From contig CM022670.1 in the NCBI GenBank assembly GCA_012295275.1, forward strand, positions 4,542,264 through 4,606,263: a stretch of 64,000 nt of DNA, in the 5' to 3' direction. Source of the stretch: Chrysomallon squamiferum (lineage: Eukaryota > Mollusca > Gastropoda > Neomphalida > Peltospiridae). This document shows, piece after piece, positions 1 to 18,539 of this stretch. The position numbers were made by a program, and so were the translations under genes. The notes beneath the pieces were generated by a model. The model had not been told where the DNA came from. It did no database searches and was given only the letters and a program-made list of their open reading frames with translations. Position 1 is the first letter of the stretch; each line of letters starts with the position of its first letter.

Positions 1-393
1 TCGTGAACATATTGTGTATCGTCTGTTATGATGAACGATATCGACTTCTTAACATCTGCTTGAAATTTCAAGTGTATCACATGGGCTGGCTTAACCGAGT
101 ATTTCGATTTCTGTTAACAACATATACGTTGTACAAAAGGGTAAAAAAAAAAAAAAAAAAAAGTGAAATGTAAATTTTTTGGATGAAATTTTGAAATGTA
201 GTTTGATGAGAGAATATGTTCTTTGTGTTTAAAATAAATTTAATATGTGTTTGGTGGAAATATTGAGTTTCGGTTTATTTATTTATTCGTTCATTTATTT
301 ATATATTTATGTATTCTTAAGATCATAAATTATTTTTAATGCGGTGTTTTTGTTTGATACGGAGACAGAGAGTATAATAATTATAATACTTGT
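1..393 (+). other. Non-coding start of window with possible transcript 3' end
   Basis: No coding frame is visible. An AATAAA hexamer at 233-238 is followed about 15 bases later by a GT-rich stretch (tgtgtttggtgg), the usual arrangement of an animal polyadenylation site. This could be the 3' end of a gene lying to the left on the plus strand. Hexamers are common by chance in AT-rich DNA, so this is only a suggestion. An 18-base A run is at 144-162. Confidence 0.25.
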
Positions 394-395
394 TT

Positions 396-403
396 GTGCG
401 TGT

Positions 404-443
<40 letters not shown>

Positions 444-655
444 GTATGTGTGTGTATGTATATTTGTGTGTATGTTTGTGTGTATGTTTGTGTGTATGTA
501 TGTTTATGTGTATGTATCTGTATATGTGTGTGTATGTGTGTATATATGTGTATGTGTGTGTATATATGTGTGTATGTGCATGTGTATGTGTGTGTGTATG
601 ATTATGTGAATGTGTGTGTTTATGTGTGTGTGTATGTGTGTATGTATGTATGGAA
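396..655. repeat. (GT)n/(TATG)n microsatellite
   Basis: About 260 bases of interrupted TG and TATG units. It is open in several plus frames as Cys/Val/Tyr/Met strings, which are repeat translations and not genes. Confidence 0.95.
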
Positions 656-2400
656 GATACAACATGAACTTCTGATAGAATCTCTTAGTTGCGAATCTTT
701 GAATAAAAATTAACTTTATCCATCTCTTTAATTTTTAGGATTGGCATTTAAATCCGTTTATGGTACTACCTTTAATATTTAAAATTCCTGAGATGCGATT
801 CGAGTACCTGTCAGAATTTAGCTTATTTACTTAACCATTATTTCGAACTTCAGAAGTGACTGACACAAATCTTCTAAGAGGCAATGAAAGAGACACTAAT
901 ACGTGTCTGGGAATAGTAGATCTGTTGGATTTATTCAAAACTATTTCTATCAGTCTGTCTGCCTGAAATAACATAACGAAGATTTCCTTTACAACGCACT
1001 CTGTACTTTAATTAATAATCAGAACATTGTACCATATGAACGCAAGTTCATAGCCAAACTGTCAAACACTGACACATCTATGTGTGGACTGAAACAAAAG
1101 GATGTATACGCAAGATTTCTGGATGAAATGAAAGATGGAAGGATTGAAGGATGGAAAGATGGAAAGATGAAAGGATAGAAAGAAGGAATGATGGGAAGCT
1201 AGATGGATCGGTCAGTGGAGGGAGCGATGGACGGACGTTAGGAAGGATGAAAGGATGAACAGACGGATTGACTGTACGGAGATCAGCGATGGACGACGTG
1301 CTGTTGACTGATAAATGCATGACTGGATAGGTGGACGAATGGGATGAATGGCAGACGAATGCTTGGTTGAACGCTTTCTAGAATGGAATCTCGCTGAAAA
1401 GAACAGTAAACTGAAGGCTCCACGTACGAGTGATTGTTTGGTTCGTTGTTTCCACGCCTGCCCGTCTTGTTTGCTTGCTTTTTTGCTTCACTGAATATTT
1501 TTTTTTTTTTTTCAGGACCTTGCACTGCCCTGACTCACACACAAATAACAAAATCTCGATACTTTGTAATCAAGAACCATTTGTTGAAGCCAATAAAAAT
1601 ATAATGATACAGATTCTGATTGGGGCCGGGGTTAATGGGTTTGTCCTCTTTCGCGTACATTCCTTTGCTCAGCTTCAAATGTCTCTTCTTTTTTTTTTTT
1701 GTCCACATCTTTTTGACCATCAGACAATTCGAATCACAATGACTGTAAAATTTACCAATAGAACGTCACTCTGAGTCATGCAAAATAATGTTTATTAATC
1801 GTGTAATCGATATTTAAGAGGTAACACTGATCATTTACACCAGTTTAACCATAAAAATAAACACGAATACGACAGCTGTAAACATTTTTTACGCTGATCC
1901 TTAATAGCATTATATCAATAACGAGACAAGGTTACTTGATTTGACGACCGGCCGGATCCAGCACCAAATCCTATTGTAATGAATTCACTTGTTGGGTTTT
2001 ACGAGTCGACACTTAACTGCCGATCTCGGCGAACGTTTGTTTCTACTCGGCTGTAAAAAATAATAATCATAATGCTGGTGTCTTTTCGAGATAACGGTTG
2101 AATGGGTTTGTTTTTCACCAAAGCGGCGATGGTGCAGTTTTGATATACACGCTTTGATGGACGCGATGTTGTTATTTTGCTAGTTTAGTTAATGTTTAAT
2201 TAATAGCGTGTTAATAAACGTGTTTTATGTTTCTGTTGTTTTCACACATAGTATATATTTTCTAACTAACATTACTCTTTTGTTTCTAACTAACTAATTA
2301 TTCTATATGTTCTAACTGAAATCATTGATAAACAATACAAATTCCTTAGATTATGTGCTTCATGATAACGAATAATTAAATAAATTGGATTATCTTTCTG
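656..2400. other. Non-coding interval
   Basis: No gene is recognised. Mostly unique AT-rich DNA. Positions 1121-1365 are a purine-rich degenerate repeat built from GGATGAAAGA-like words. Poly-T runs lie at 1499-1513 and 1689-1700. Short open frames here (the longest 114 codons, at 1430-1774) read through these tracts, with no domain or codon pattern suggesting protein. Confidence 0.7.
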
Positions 2401-2412
2401 TTTACTTCTGTA

Positions 2413-2464
2413 TCTGTATATCTATCTCTGTCTATCTATCTACCTATCTATCTATTTACCTATC

Positions 2465-2499
<35 letters not shown>

Positions 2500-2634
2500 A
2501 TGTATTATATATGTATGTATATATGCATGTTTGTATGTATATATGTATGTATATATTTATGTATGTATGTATATGTATATGCATGTATGCATGTATGCAT
2601 GTATGTATGTGTCTGTGTGTGTGTGTGTGTGTGT
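2413..2634. repeat. Compound (CTAT)n-(AT)n-(TATG)n-(GT)n microsatellite
   Basis: Successive blocks of CTAT, TA, TATG and TG units grade into one another, as expected of slippage plus point change. Confidence 0.95.
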
Positions 2635-7677
<5,043 letters not shown>

Positions 7678-9009
7678 TTCTGTACTGTCTTCTATCTTCG
7701 GCATGAGATATTTTCATTTTCCAATTGAAATATTATTGTTTGGGTTTAGTACTAAACATTTTTAGCAAAGAACAACAACAAAAACAAAAAAACATGTTTA
7801 CTGAAATAGGAGAATATTTATTTTATTTTATATTTTAAATTTTATTTATTCTTCACATCACATTTCGACAGTACTCTGAACAGTGTGAAAACAAAGATGT
7901 TGATATTTTGTTCACGTATTTGATTTGTGCAGCTACAAGTTTACAGTTGGTTTCAGAGGGTATAACAATTCAATATCAAACTGGCACAGTCTTTTTCTAA
8001 AGAAATTAAACAAATAAATGTCATGTATCATCAAATAAAATATTATTAAATGCGCTTTAAAGTAGTAAAAATAAAATAAAATAGAAGAAAAAAAATCTAG
8101 TCAAATTACTACTGAAAGTCTTAAACAGTAATAATAAGAAGAGGAAGAAGAAGAAAAAGAATAATAATAATAAGAAGAACAAAAACAACAACCCCGACTA
8201 TAACAAACAAAATCAACAGCATCAAGAACAACAACAAAAGCAGCAGAGTTTTAAAAGAGAAGCAACAGCATCACAAACAAAAACTAGAAACAAACCAAAA
8301 TCAAAGCACAGAAAAAAAACAAGCCTTTAACACATAAGCCATAACATATTTTTATTTCAAGGCAAAGTTTCATCGCCAATAAAAATTACAGCAAAAACGA
8401 GAAGAAAACGGCACTGAGAGTAAAGCCTGTCATATTTGCTTAGAAAACAGTTTTCCCGTTTGTCATCCGAAGTCAAAGCGCGGTGGCGAGATTGAATATG
8501 AAACTACAATCCAAGAAGACGCGTCGGGCTGTTTAACGAGTCCACATCACACCTGTCGTGCACACAGACACACAAATAAGAGATCGCTTCTAGCTTAGAT
8601 GAGTTTTATTTGTGGAAATCGAGTAATACAGCAAATATTTGTGGAATCGTGCATTGCTTTGTAAAAATAAAAATGATATTTTCTCAAAGAAAGACAAGGT
8701 GAAAAGAACAACAATAAGAAGGTAAATTGGTCCTCGACTGTATTTGCATGCGTGTATTTGTATATATATATACACACACACAGAACAAAAAATTTAATGA
8801 TAATTAAATATTAGGCGGTAAAACTCGTACAACGGATGTGAAATAAAGCTTTAAATAACAAGTATTGTTTATTAGACCGAAATCTGTTTATGACTGTAAA
8901 GACTGTATAAAACACGAAAGATCTAAACAAAATCTATATGTGTATAAAATAATCCAGTAAATTAATTTATTATCAATTAATAAACAAATATAACATAAAA
9001 GAAATAAAT

Positions 9010-9014
<5 letters not shown>

Positions 9015-9059
<45 letters not shown>
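9015..9059. repeat. (CA)n microsatellite
   Basis: A pure CA array of about 45 bases. Confidence 0.97.
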
Positions 9060-9063
<4 letters not shown>

Positions 9064-10867
9064 TCGCGTATTATTTGTTGAACAATAGTTACTCCTTAAT
9101 CCCTAAATGTTTTGCTGAGTATATTAAAACATGATTAGCAGCTAACATCACTGAACGATAACAAAATATCTACGTTGTCAGGATGTTTCTGTAGAATGAC
9201 TCAAGCAGTAAAACAGGTACGCTAGCACTCTGTGTGAAATATAAACGAATGGAAATAAGGCTGTATCAGCATGAAAGAAGGAATGTAATAATTCTTCTCG
9301 AAAGTAATCAAGATTATCCGAATGTGTTATTACGTTTTTATTACAAAAAAGAAGACATAACCTATATATGTTGTTATTTGCTTAAAGAAAACATGGATGG
9401 AAGTGATTAAGCTGGTTTTGTCACGCTGACATTATGTTTTAATAATAATGTGACGTCTGTGGTATGTATTGACGTACAAGCCACAGTAACAAAATGCTAG
9501 AGGTAAAAAAAATATATGTTTAATAAATGAATATTTGCTTTTTGCTAAGAATTTATTTATTTATTTATATATCAACCCTGATATTCATATTACCGTATAC
9601 ATTAGCACAAACAACATAATCTGTTTTTGTTTCACATTTTGTACATAACTGATTTATCTTAATTATTTCCTATGTAAGACAGAATTACTAATAGGTACAG
9701 AATTCCATTCTTTATTATGTTAATCTGTTTAATATTTGTTTGTTACTTCCATTGTTTATTTATTTATTTATTTTCCAATTAACCTACTATGTACGCCGTT
9801 ATATTTGTTTGTGTGTAACGCAATCTCGTGACCCGGATGTTAGACTCACAGTTATTAACACTAAATCATACACGGTTACCAACATAACGGAAACTGCTAC
9901 AAATTTGTTTCTATAACTGGTTCCTCGTCAGTTTCTGAGCAACGGTTCTCTCCGTTACTCACATAACAAACACCGTTAATAACGGGATACTAAATCAAAA
10001 CATAACTGGAATTGTCTTCATTTCTCCAGTCTGAATTATTAAAATAACTGCGAAGACGACAAACGGTGAACGCACTGGGATCCTTCCAGCTTGTAATACT
10101 GTCGGAGACATTTCGTTGATGGGAAATGGAAACCTTTGCAGGAGAAATTAGCTTCGTGTATTATATTCACAAAGTGCAAGTGTTGTTAATAAAGGTTCGT
10201 TTTTGTCAAACGTTCGCATCTGCTACGATTACTGGGAACTGGATATTGTGGCAAAACTGAATGGTTTCTAGGCGTTGTTCATTAGAATAGTGATAAGTCA
10301 ATATTACTTATGTTGATATTAAATCCGTTTTAGTTTTTCTAAATTTTCCTACTACTACTACTACTATCACTACTACAACTACTACTACTGCCAGATCTAC
10401 TACTATTTTACTGCCTCTACTGCAGCTACTGCTACTGAACATCAGCAACTTATAGCGATGGTTGTTACAATAGTAATAAAGTAGTAGTTGTTGCTGTTGT
10501 TGCCGCTGCTGCTACTGTTATTGTTGCTGCCGCTGTTTTGTTACTGTAAAACGGTCTTGCTGATGATGGTAATAATAGTAATTCTAGGTCTAAGAACTTC
10601 ACGAGAAACATAATATCAACAGAAGAACGCCACAGATGGTAAAACCATGCAGTAGCACGACATTCCGTTCTGCTTTCCATTATACAAACAGCTTTGTTAG
10701 GCAAATTATTTCATTTCTTTTTCTTTGAAATGGCTTTCATACAGAAAGAAAGAAAAGCAAGACCAGAATATTTCACAGTCATCATACTGACAACAACTTT
10801 CCCTTATTCTCAAACAGACAGACAGACAGATAGGTAGACTAGAGAGAAACAGACATACGCATAGATA

Positions 10868-10872
10868 GATAC

Positions 10873-10951
<79 letters not shown>

Positions 10952-10980
10952 CAGATAGATAGATAGATGGGTGGATGGGT
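10868..10980. repeat. (AGAA)n/(AGAT)n microsatellite
   Basis: A run of AGAA units passes into AGAT units. The minus strand reads as open Ser-Ile-Tyr-Leu repeats, which is an artefact. Confidence 0.95.
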
Positions 10981-12014
10981 TTCTTTTAACAACAACAATC
11001 AAGATATATCAGTATCAGAGAGAAAAAAAATTTCTAAAAGGAAGCGAAATAGAAGTATGACAATCGATAAAATATAAATGCATCATCTTTTTGTTTCTCA
11101 AAAGTCGATAGCAAGCTCTCGGCATCGCCATCAAAACCAGAAAAAAAAATTATAATTAGATCTTCTTTATGATTTCTTTTGTTGTTGTGTTTCTTTCACA
11201 ACCGTCTACGATTTCAAGACGCCACTAGTATACAATACGAGCCTGAGATAATTCGATAAACTTTATCAATGAAACATTTTGCAATACAGGTGTCTTACAA
11301 TTACATATCAATTAGGTAGCAAAGCTAGATCATTTCCACCTTTTATCGCGAAGCAATGCGCTAAAACGTGACTCGTCTCAATTCACTGGAGCTGTATCGC
11401 TGGAATGATTTTTCATTAAGTATTTATGAGAAGTTGTGAATTTTGTGTTTACATGTAAAACGATATTTTCCTAGCAGTGTATGATGAGACACTGCGGTAT
11501 GTATGCATGTATTTCGTACCCGAAGTTAGGTATAATAACATAACTTTCTCTTCTGATTATCGCAGTCGGCAACAGATGGTGCGTCTGTAGAATCGGAGGA
11601 AATAACAGGCAGAGCAAAGGAATGAAAGCACAAACAAATGGCGTCAGAAGATTAAACAAATAATAACGTTTAGTTTTTTCAACCAACGATCGTGTAACTG
11701 CTTATTTGTTGTTTTTAGTAATTTTGTTGGTACTTATGTTTAATGTGTTTAAGTAAATGGTTTATTTATTCTTATTTTTTGTTTTGTTATTTTGTTTTTG
11801 GTTATAATTTCTTTGAAGGTTAGTTCGTTTACTTCACTGAGCTTTATTTGTTCATTTTTTTATTCGTTCGTTTATTTACGGTATGAAAAGGAATTTAAAA
11901 ATTGTTACAAAAACAGCAAGAGCAGATGGAGAATTTCAGAATTAAAACACGAGAAACGCACATTACAATGGCCATTAAACTGAAAATTCATTTCATTGTT
12001 CATTGTTTTTCAAA

Positions 12015-12074
<60 letters not shown>
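12015..12074. repeat. (ATT)n microsatellite
   Basis: A pure ATT trinucleotide array of about 60 bases. Confidence 0.97.
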
Positions 12075-12149
12075 TTAAATATATGTGCGTGTGCTTGTGT
12101 GTAATTTGTTGTCAGTATCTAACATAACCATCTTTAATTTACTTTCTGA

Positions 12150-12480
12150 TACTTCCCACGCATAAAGACATCATCATCAGTGTCGTCTGCCGCTTCTGTC
12201 ACGTGATACGAATGTCGTCTGCTCGTTGTTGAGTTTTGTGATGGTTGATCTGTCTCTGGGTCCCCGCACAGATGGTCTCCTTCACCTCAGATCCATCATT
12301 AACGTCATCAATGATTTATGACGCCAGTCGTCTTGATTAGTCACTCTTTGGCTCGGCACACCAACTTATAACAACTTTTCATCGCTATCAAAGACGCGGC
12401 CAAGGAATAATTTGCGTAGATTTAATTTGCGATCCGAAGGTCGTGACATATCGTTAAATATTAAAGTGATAGTGATGCGA
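12150..12480. promoter_or_regulatory. Candidate conserved non-coding island
   Basis: A repeat-free, compositionally balanced island of about 330 bases. It contains a CACGTG E-box at 12200-12205 and an inverted repeat ATCATT...AATGAT (12295-12300 and 12310-12315) around an ACGTCA core. Such islands inside repeat-rich DNA are often enhancers, but conservation cannot be judged from one sequence. Confidence 0.25.
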
Positions 12481-13046
12481 GAGGTTGTGTTTGTATTTTT
12501 TCCTTGCTTATAATAGATGTTACTTCGCTTCAGGGTGAGGAATAGAATGCCAGCACCTTCCTCTCCTATATTTTTAATTGAACTGTATTACGCAGTTGTT
12601 GAAATTTGTTCTGTTTTCTTCTTCTTTTTTTTATCTACTTTCAGTTTTTGCATGGATTCAAATGACACTGGTTGGAAAGGGATTTAGAAACAATGTTGTG
12701 ATCAATCACTTTTCTCCGTTCTAATAAAAGTTAAAAATCGCTGAAACTAATTTGGAGTTTAGAAAGAAAAAGTGCGTAAACATAAAAAAGAATTTAAAAA
12801 TATTTTAAAAAATGCTTAAATGACTTTAATGTTATTTTGGCCAGATTAAACTAAAAGAGCAAAAAAAGGGGAAAAAAATGACATTTTATAAAACGTTTAG
12901 CTAAGAAAGTGATGTGTGTGTTTATAAATGTGTTGTCGATGCAGTGTTAAATAATGGTTCCAGTGCTGAGAAATAAATAATGTGAGAGAGAAGAGACTAT
13001 ATTTCCTCTTCGTCGCCATCATTTTCATTATTATTTATTTATAGCA

Positions 13047-13048
<2 letters not shown>
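12481..13048. other. Non-coding interval
   Basis: AT-rich unique sequence with no feature recognised. A 29-base T run is at 13049-13077, just downstream. Confidence 0.6.
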
Positions 13049-13077
<29 letters not shown>

Positions 13078-13140
13078 GTCTATATATCTCTCTCTGCCTT
13101 TCTGTCTCTCTCCTCTTATATATGTTTTCTCAAATGCCTT

Positions 13141-13221
13141 ACATACATACATATGCATACATACATACATACATACATACATACATACATACATACATAC
13201 ATACATACATACATACATACA

Positions 13222-13255
<34 letters not shown>

Positions 13256-13415
13256 CATACATACATAAATACATACATACATACATACACACACACATAC
13301 ATACACACACACATACATACATACATACATACATACATACATACATACATACATACATACATACATACATACATACATACATACATACATACATACATAC
13401 ATACATTCATGCATA
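13141..13415. repeat. (ACAT)n microsatellite
   Basis: About 270 bases of tetranucleotide ACAT, briefly interrupted by ACAC units near 13287-13313. It is open in several frames on both strands as His-Thr-Tyr-Ile or Met-Tyr-Val-Cys repeats, up to 133 codons. These are not genes. Confidence 0.98.
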
Positions 13416-14795
13416 CACACACATTGTTTCCTTTAATTTTGTTTTGTTTTGTTCATTCCTTTCTTCTTGTTTATTAAGGTGACAAATCCTACTCAAAACG
13501 TGTCACCAATCTGATTAATTATAACAAACAGTTGCACAGCGCCGATTCCCTTGCGTCCTTCGCGAAAAAGCTCTAAACTCTAACATCTTTCAGCCTTCCC
13601 ATTTGTCTCCCTCTGGTACCCAGGAGACCAGAGGAGAAAATCCACTGAGCCGTGGAGTCGATGATTTTCGTCTTCATAACTTAAATACTCTTTGTTCAAG
13701 ATCTGTCAGATGGCTGAGAATCTGTCTTGTAGTGTATGAGGGAATCGCGACGTGGGCCACAACGGACACGTGTTATGTCGCTGAGAGCCAGTAGCTTGCT
13801 TCGTCGATCTTGTCAAAGATAAGCGATTCCACTCGATATTTCTAAAAAGGCTTTGAATAAAAGGTCGTGGTAGGTTTTGCTCTGTCTGTCATATCAACGA
13901 AGATCATTTTAACTGTGACTGTGAAGAATTACTGTCGTTCATTTTGTTACACTAGTTAGTGAACCTAGTAATAAATGTTTTTGTTTGTGTTACGTTTCAT
14001 TCGTTCATATTTTAATTATATTTCAGATTACATACTTTGATAAATTCACAAAATTGTCCGGGAAAACATAGGGAAACAGAGAAAAAAAGTTTAAATATTT
14101 TAGTTTCTTTAAAAATAGTTTCGTTCATATTATTATGGCAAAAATTTCGATATTTTATGATGCTGAAAGACACTCTCAAAGGCAAACTCACAAACAGACG
14201 GAGATGTGTATTTTAATACATGAGCTATCAAGACGATTACAGACTTCTTATTTGACAATAACATTTTTTTTTTCTTTTTCTAAAACTATTTTAAGTTCCC
14301 ATTGCCTCATGCACTGGACTGTGTAAAACCACTCAAACTTCTTCCTACGAGACGATAAACAGGATCGCCCGTGTAATCCGTTATTTCAACAGATTAGCGA
14401 CTTGCCCATGTTGACCTGCGTTGTGTAAATGTTTGTCCGCTGAATTTTACAGATGACCGTCATCGGCTGTTTCGCTGGTCATCGGTATCTATGTGTTCCC
14501 ACGTAAAATCCAGACACTTTCAACAAGACTGCTTCAAATGACATATTTTTATTTTTCTTCTTTAAATGTCACAAACAGAACAGGAAGCTCCTCGGGCGTC
14601 AGCTGAGGTAAGTAGCGTGAAGGGTGATGACTAGCCCACACATATGTTGTTGTGTCTAACGTTCCAAGCGGTAGTTAGTGGTGGGGCATTTGTTTCGGAA
14701 ATAACAGCTACTTTTTAAGATTTTGCGTCTTGTGGGAATATAAAGAGATAAACAAGTTACTGGAATAATAACCATAGTAATAAGAAGAACAAGAA
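13416..14795. other. Non-coding interval
   Basis: No gene recognised. The segment 13490-13830 is moderately complex and repeat-free, with a 63-codon frame of no recognisable content. The remainder is AT-rich unique DNA. Confidence 0.6.
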
Positions 14796-14800
14796 CGGTT

Positions 14801-14911
14801 ATAGTAGTAGTAGTAGTTCTAGCTGTAATAGTAGTAGTAGTAATAGTAGTAGTAGTAGTAGTAGTAGTAGAAGTAACAGTAGTTGTAATAATAGTATAGC
14901 AGTAGTAGTAA

Positions 14912-14973
<62 letters not shown>
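14801..14973. repeat. (AGT)n microsatellite
   Basis: AGT arrays with AAT/AAG interruptions, becoming pure toward the right. The 154-codon minus frame across them is a Tyr/Thr homopolymer artefact. Confidence 0.96.
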
Positions 14974-15485
14974 ATCTGTATTAATATTAAAATAAGACGT
15001 CAGTACAGTACTGTGTTCTCTACCATTCCAGTTTTGAATATATAAAACTAAAGTAACGCAGTAACAACGCGATATAACAAAATACCACAGCAACATGTCG
15101 TTGTATGCTAAGTAAGTCATCTAGAAATAACGGTATAATCGTACACACATAACAGCGTGTCAGGCCAGACTGCATTCAGTACCACCACCACGGCAGACTG
15201 TCCATCTAGGCCGCGAATCTAGACAGCGAAGTAATTTAGTAAACATCATTACACGTAATTACTGATTGCCTATCTTATCTCAGTTAAGTAGGCAACGAAA
15301 GACAGTAATTTTCTTTTATCGCGGATGTATCTACGTAACTGATTGGTTAATCCTGCTATTATGGACGTTTTAGACACGTACCATCTCAATTATTTCCACA
15401 TACGTGAAGGTCCCATTGTTGGAGACGTTTTTAGGTTATCGGCTTTTGTTGTTTCTCAGATTACAGATGTATATTGAAATCAGAG
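14974..15485. other. Non-coding interval
   Basis: Unique sequence between two AGT arrays, with no gene or motif recognised. Confidence 0.6.
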
Positions 15486-15720
15486 GTAACAGTAAAAGTA
15501 ATACCAGCAGTTCTAATGGTAATAACAGTGGTGTTAGTAATGGCAGTAGCAGCAGTAATAGTAGCAGTAGTAGTAGTAGTTGTAGTATTCTTGTAGTAGT
15601 AGAAATGATAATGGTGGCATTGGTGCTGGTTGTAGTAGTAGTACCAGTAGGTGTAACAACAGTACTAGATGACATAAAAGTAGTAGCCGTAGTGGTGGTA
15701 GTAGTAGTAGTAGCAGTAGC

Positions 15721-15764
<44 letters not shown>

Positions 15765-15765
15765 A
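15486..15765. repeat. Imperfect (AGT)n microsatellite
   Basis: Degenerate AGT/AGC/GGT trinucleotides become a pure AGT array at about 15719-15765. Translations in both strands (Val, Ser or Leu runs) are artefacts. Confidence 0.95.
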
Positions 15766-17640
15766 GTACTAGTGATTATGGTGATGGTGATAATGGTGGT
15801 GGTAAACACCAACAATAGCAGAAACAGCCGTATGATGAAACGAATTAAAAATAGCACAGCTAATATGTTCAAATAATAACGTTCATATTGTAATTTCACT
15901 AAACTGATTATTATAGAGCAGATATGTCTTATAATTTTATATCAGAATGTCTTGAAAAATATTTTTATTATAATATAATTACGATAATTTTCATGTCTTA
16001 AAGAAGTTGTAAGGGAGAAAGGAAGAAACTGCATTATATTAAACGTGCGAACAAGAGCATATAGGTGATTATGGTTTTATTGTATTAGTGAAAAATACGC
16101 AAGAAGACAAAGGAACAGAAGGTTTGTGTTCTAATAACCCGAATCATTTACTCTCGTGATCAAAATTCGTATATAAAACATAACAAATAAACAATGAAAG
16201 AATCAATGAACGCACGCCGAGTTCAATTCAGAGACTGCAATTATATGGAACAAAGGTAAACGCTTCGAACTACGCGTTTCTATAGAAATCCCATAATGCC
16301 GGTAACCGGAAGGATAAGTCAACGTCAATACTTTTATTTCCAATACTTAATTGTTCCCTGTCTCTATCATCTGATTTACACCGATGGTAATAGGTGAATG
16401 TTTTACGAGTGTGCCATTATTTCTTTAAAGAAAAGGGACATCTCGAAATGAATCGTAAAAGAAGAATGCAGACAGCAGCTGCAACGGTGCTCTGACATTG
16501 ATGGAGGAAAATACAATTGTAAATTCAGTCACTAGGGAATAGTAATGTGCGTGACCTTGGTTCGCTGATGACGACTGACATATTACGTCATATTGTGTCT
16601 TCAGACAAAAAAGAGAGAAAAAAATCATTTTGATTAAAAATATCGCGTTTGTCATTTTATTGATTACGTTGTGTTTCATATTGCATGTTTTCCAAATCAA
16701 ATTAGTGTGAGAAAATATGGACAGTTTCTTGCAAACACAAATGTCTTATTGAAACGCTTCTAAATATTGCATAGTGTGTCACATGGAACACAAAAGACTT
16801 GCACTTTATTTCCTCTTTCTGAAGACATCACGTGGTTGTTAGAATCAGAAGTGGCGAAACGAGTTTTCGACTTTTAATCAAGCTTCGTGAGATTATTTTA
16901 GAACGGTTCTTCTTCTTCTTTTTTTTCTTAATTCCCTCCTCTTTTCAATTTTAACTTGAGATCGTTTTTGCTTCTTCCTTTTCTCTCTTCCTCTTGTCTT
17001 CTCCAGCGTGTTTGTTGCTCTGATAGTTCCTGTGACGATTAACGCCTTGGCATTGGTCAGCGGACGTCGCTTCTATTAAACCAGACAGCAGTGAAATGCA
17101 GACAAAACGCTGGTGATAGGCGTAACAATGGATGAGCCCGTAACTGGTGTTTTTCTTTTTTTTTCGGTTGTTGTTTTTTTCCTCTTTTATTCCGCGGCAT
17201 GTGTTTTGTGAATCCCGGTCTGTGTCAGCTGACTGTTAATGGATTTCGCTTTTTCTTTGTTCTGGAGAGCTAATTCCGCCGAACTCGTTCACGTGGTCGC
17301 AAATAAAAATTTAATTCGGAACCGAAATCCTTTTAAAAAATGACAACCATAAGGATTTTTAACTGATGCGTTTCTGCTCGTTAGAAACCGTTACGTGCAG
17401 AAATGAACCCTCTGGACATTGCCGAGTTTCTTCTTCGTTTTCTCGCTGTTTGTCGTTGTTATGTAATTAATTTTGCCAAATGTCAATAGAAGATCATTCT
17501 GCAGATAAGCACCCTGTGGCTATAATATGATTTTTTTTTCTTAAGATAAACAACATTATTACATTTCTTAATATTATATATTTATTTATGAGGCAATGAA
17601 ATGAGGAGAGAAAAAAATGTAATTTATCAATTTTAAAATA
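15766..17640. other. Non-coding interval with complex island
   Basis: No gene seen. The part at about 17000-17330 is richer in CG dinucleotides and contains TTAAT/TAATT words and a CACGTG E-box near 17290. It could be regulatory. A minus-strand frame of 91 codons at 16425-16700 shows nothing recognisable. Confidence 0.5.
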
Positions 17641-17652
17641 TATATTCGTATA

Positions 17653-18088
17653 TATATATATATATATATACAAGATTAAACACATAATTATATAGATGTG
17701 TAATTATGTGATTTTGAAAGTTAGACCGGAATAAATTATTTACAAAACTTTTGTAACAGTGACAACTACTACTAGTACTAATAATGCTATTACTAAAATA
17801 ACAGCTAAAACTACTGCAACTACTGTTGCTACTACTTCAACTAATACTATTATTAGTACCACTGTTGTTGCTCTGCTTCAACTAATACTATTTTTACTTT
17901 TGTTGCCGTTATTTTGTTGCTGCTGTCTTTACTGTTGCTACTTTACTAGTGTCATCTTTACTAATAATAGCTCCGACGTTTCTAATTTAGCTTCCCCTAA
18001 TCTAACTATAATTAGTATTATTTTAAATATTTGTAACTTTAACTAATACCATAATTTCTGCTGTTACCAACGACACATAATAACAGCC
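17653..18088. repeat. (TA)n tract and degenerate ACT-rich sequence
   Basis: A pure TA array at about 17653-17671, then degenerate ACT/ATT/GTT trinucleotide-rich DNA from 17761. The 95-codon frame is mostly Thr/Ile/Leu runs. Confidence 0.85.
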
Positions 18089-18168
18089 ACTACTACTACT
18101 ACTACAGATACTACTATTACTTCTATTGTCATGATTATGTTTTTTCTTCTTTTTCTACTACTACTACT

Positions 18169-18218
<50 letters not shown>

Positions 18219-18325
18219 AACTACTACTACTACTATTTATTCTACTACTACTACTACTATCCTACTCTTATTCTTATTCTCGTTATTGTTCTTATTTTCA
18301 TTCTGCTTCTTCTTATTCTTCTTCA

Positions 18326-18380
<55 letters not shown>
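18089..18380. repeat. (CTA)n/(CTT)n/(ATT)n compound microsatellite
   Basis: CTA units to about 18255, then TTC/TTA-rich sequence, then a pure ATT array at 18331-18379. Confidence 0.96.
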
Positions 18381-18381
<1 letters not shown>

Positions 18382-18539
18382 TAACATAAAAACACATTCA
18401 GCGGATCTCTCTCTACTCAGTTCACACACTTCTTTTCCCTTCACAAAAAAACAACAAAAAACACTCGAGTAAAACAGAAAAAAAAAAACAAGAAGAAACT
18501 GAAGGGAAAAAAAAAAAAAAAAAAAAAAAAGCCACTTGA

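Noticed and set aside
1078-1525. Minus-strand Ser/Pro/His-rich frames of 80 codons
   Set aside because: Arise from the degenerate purine-rich GGATGAAAGA repeat; low complexity, no domain.
13039-13482. Open frames up to 133 codons on both strands
   Set aside because: Pure translation of the (ACAT)n array; sequence is HTYI or MYVC repeats.
14656-15120. 154-codon minus frame
   Set aside because: Mostly Tyr/Thr runs from the (AGT)n array; flanking residues show no domain.
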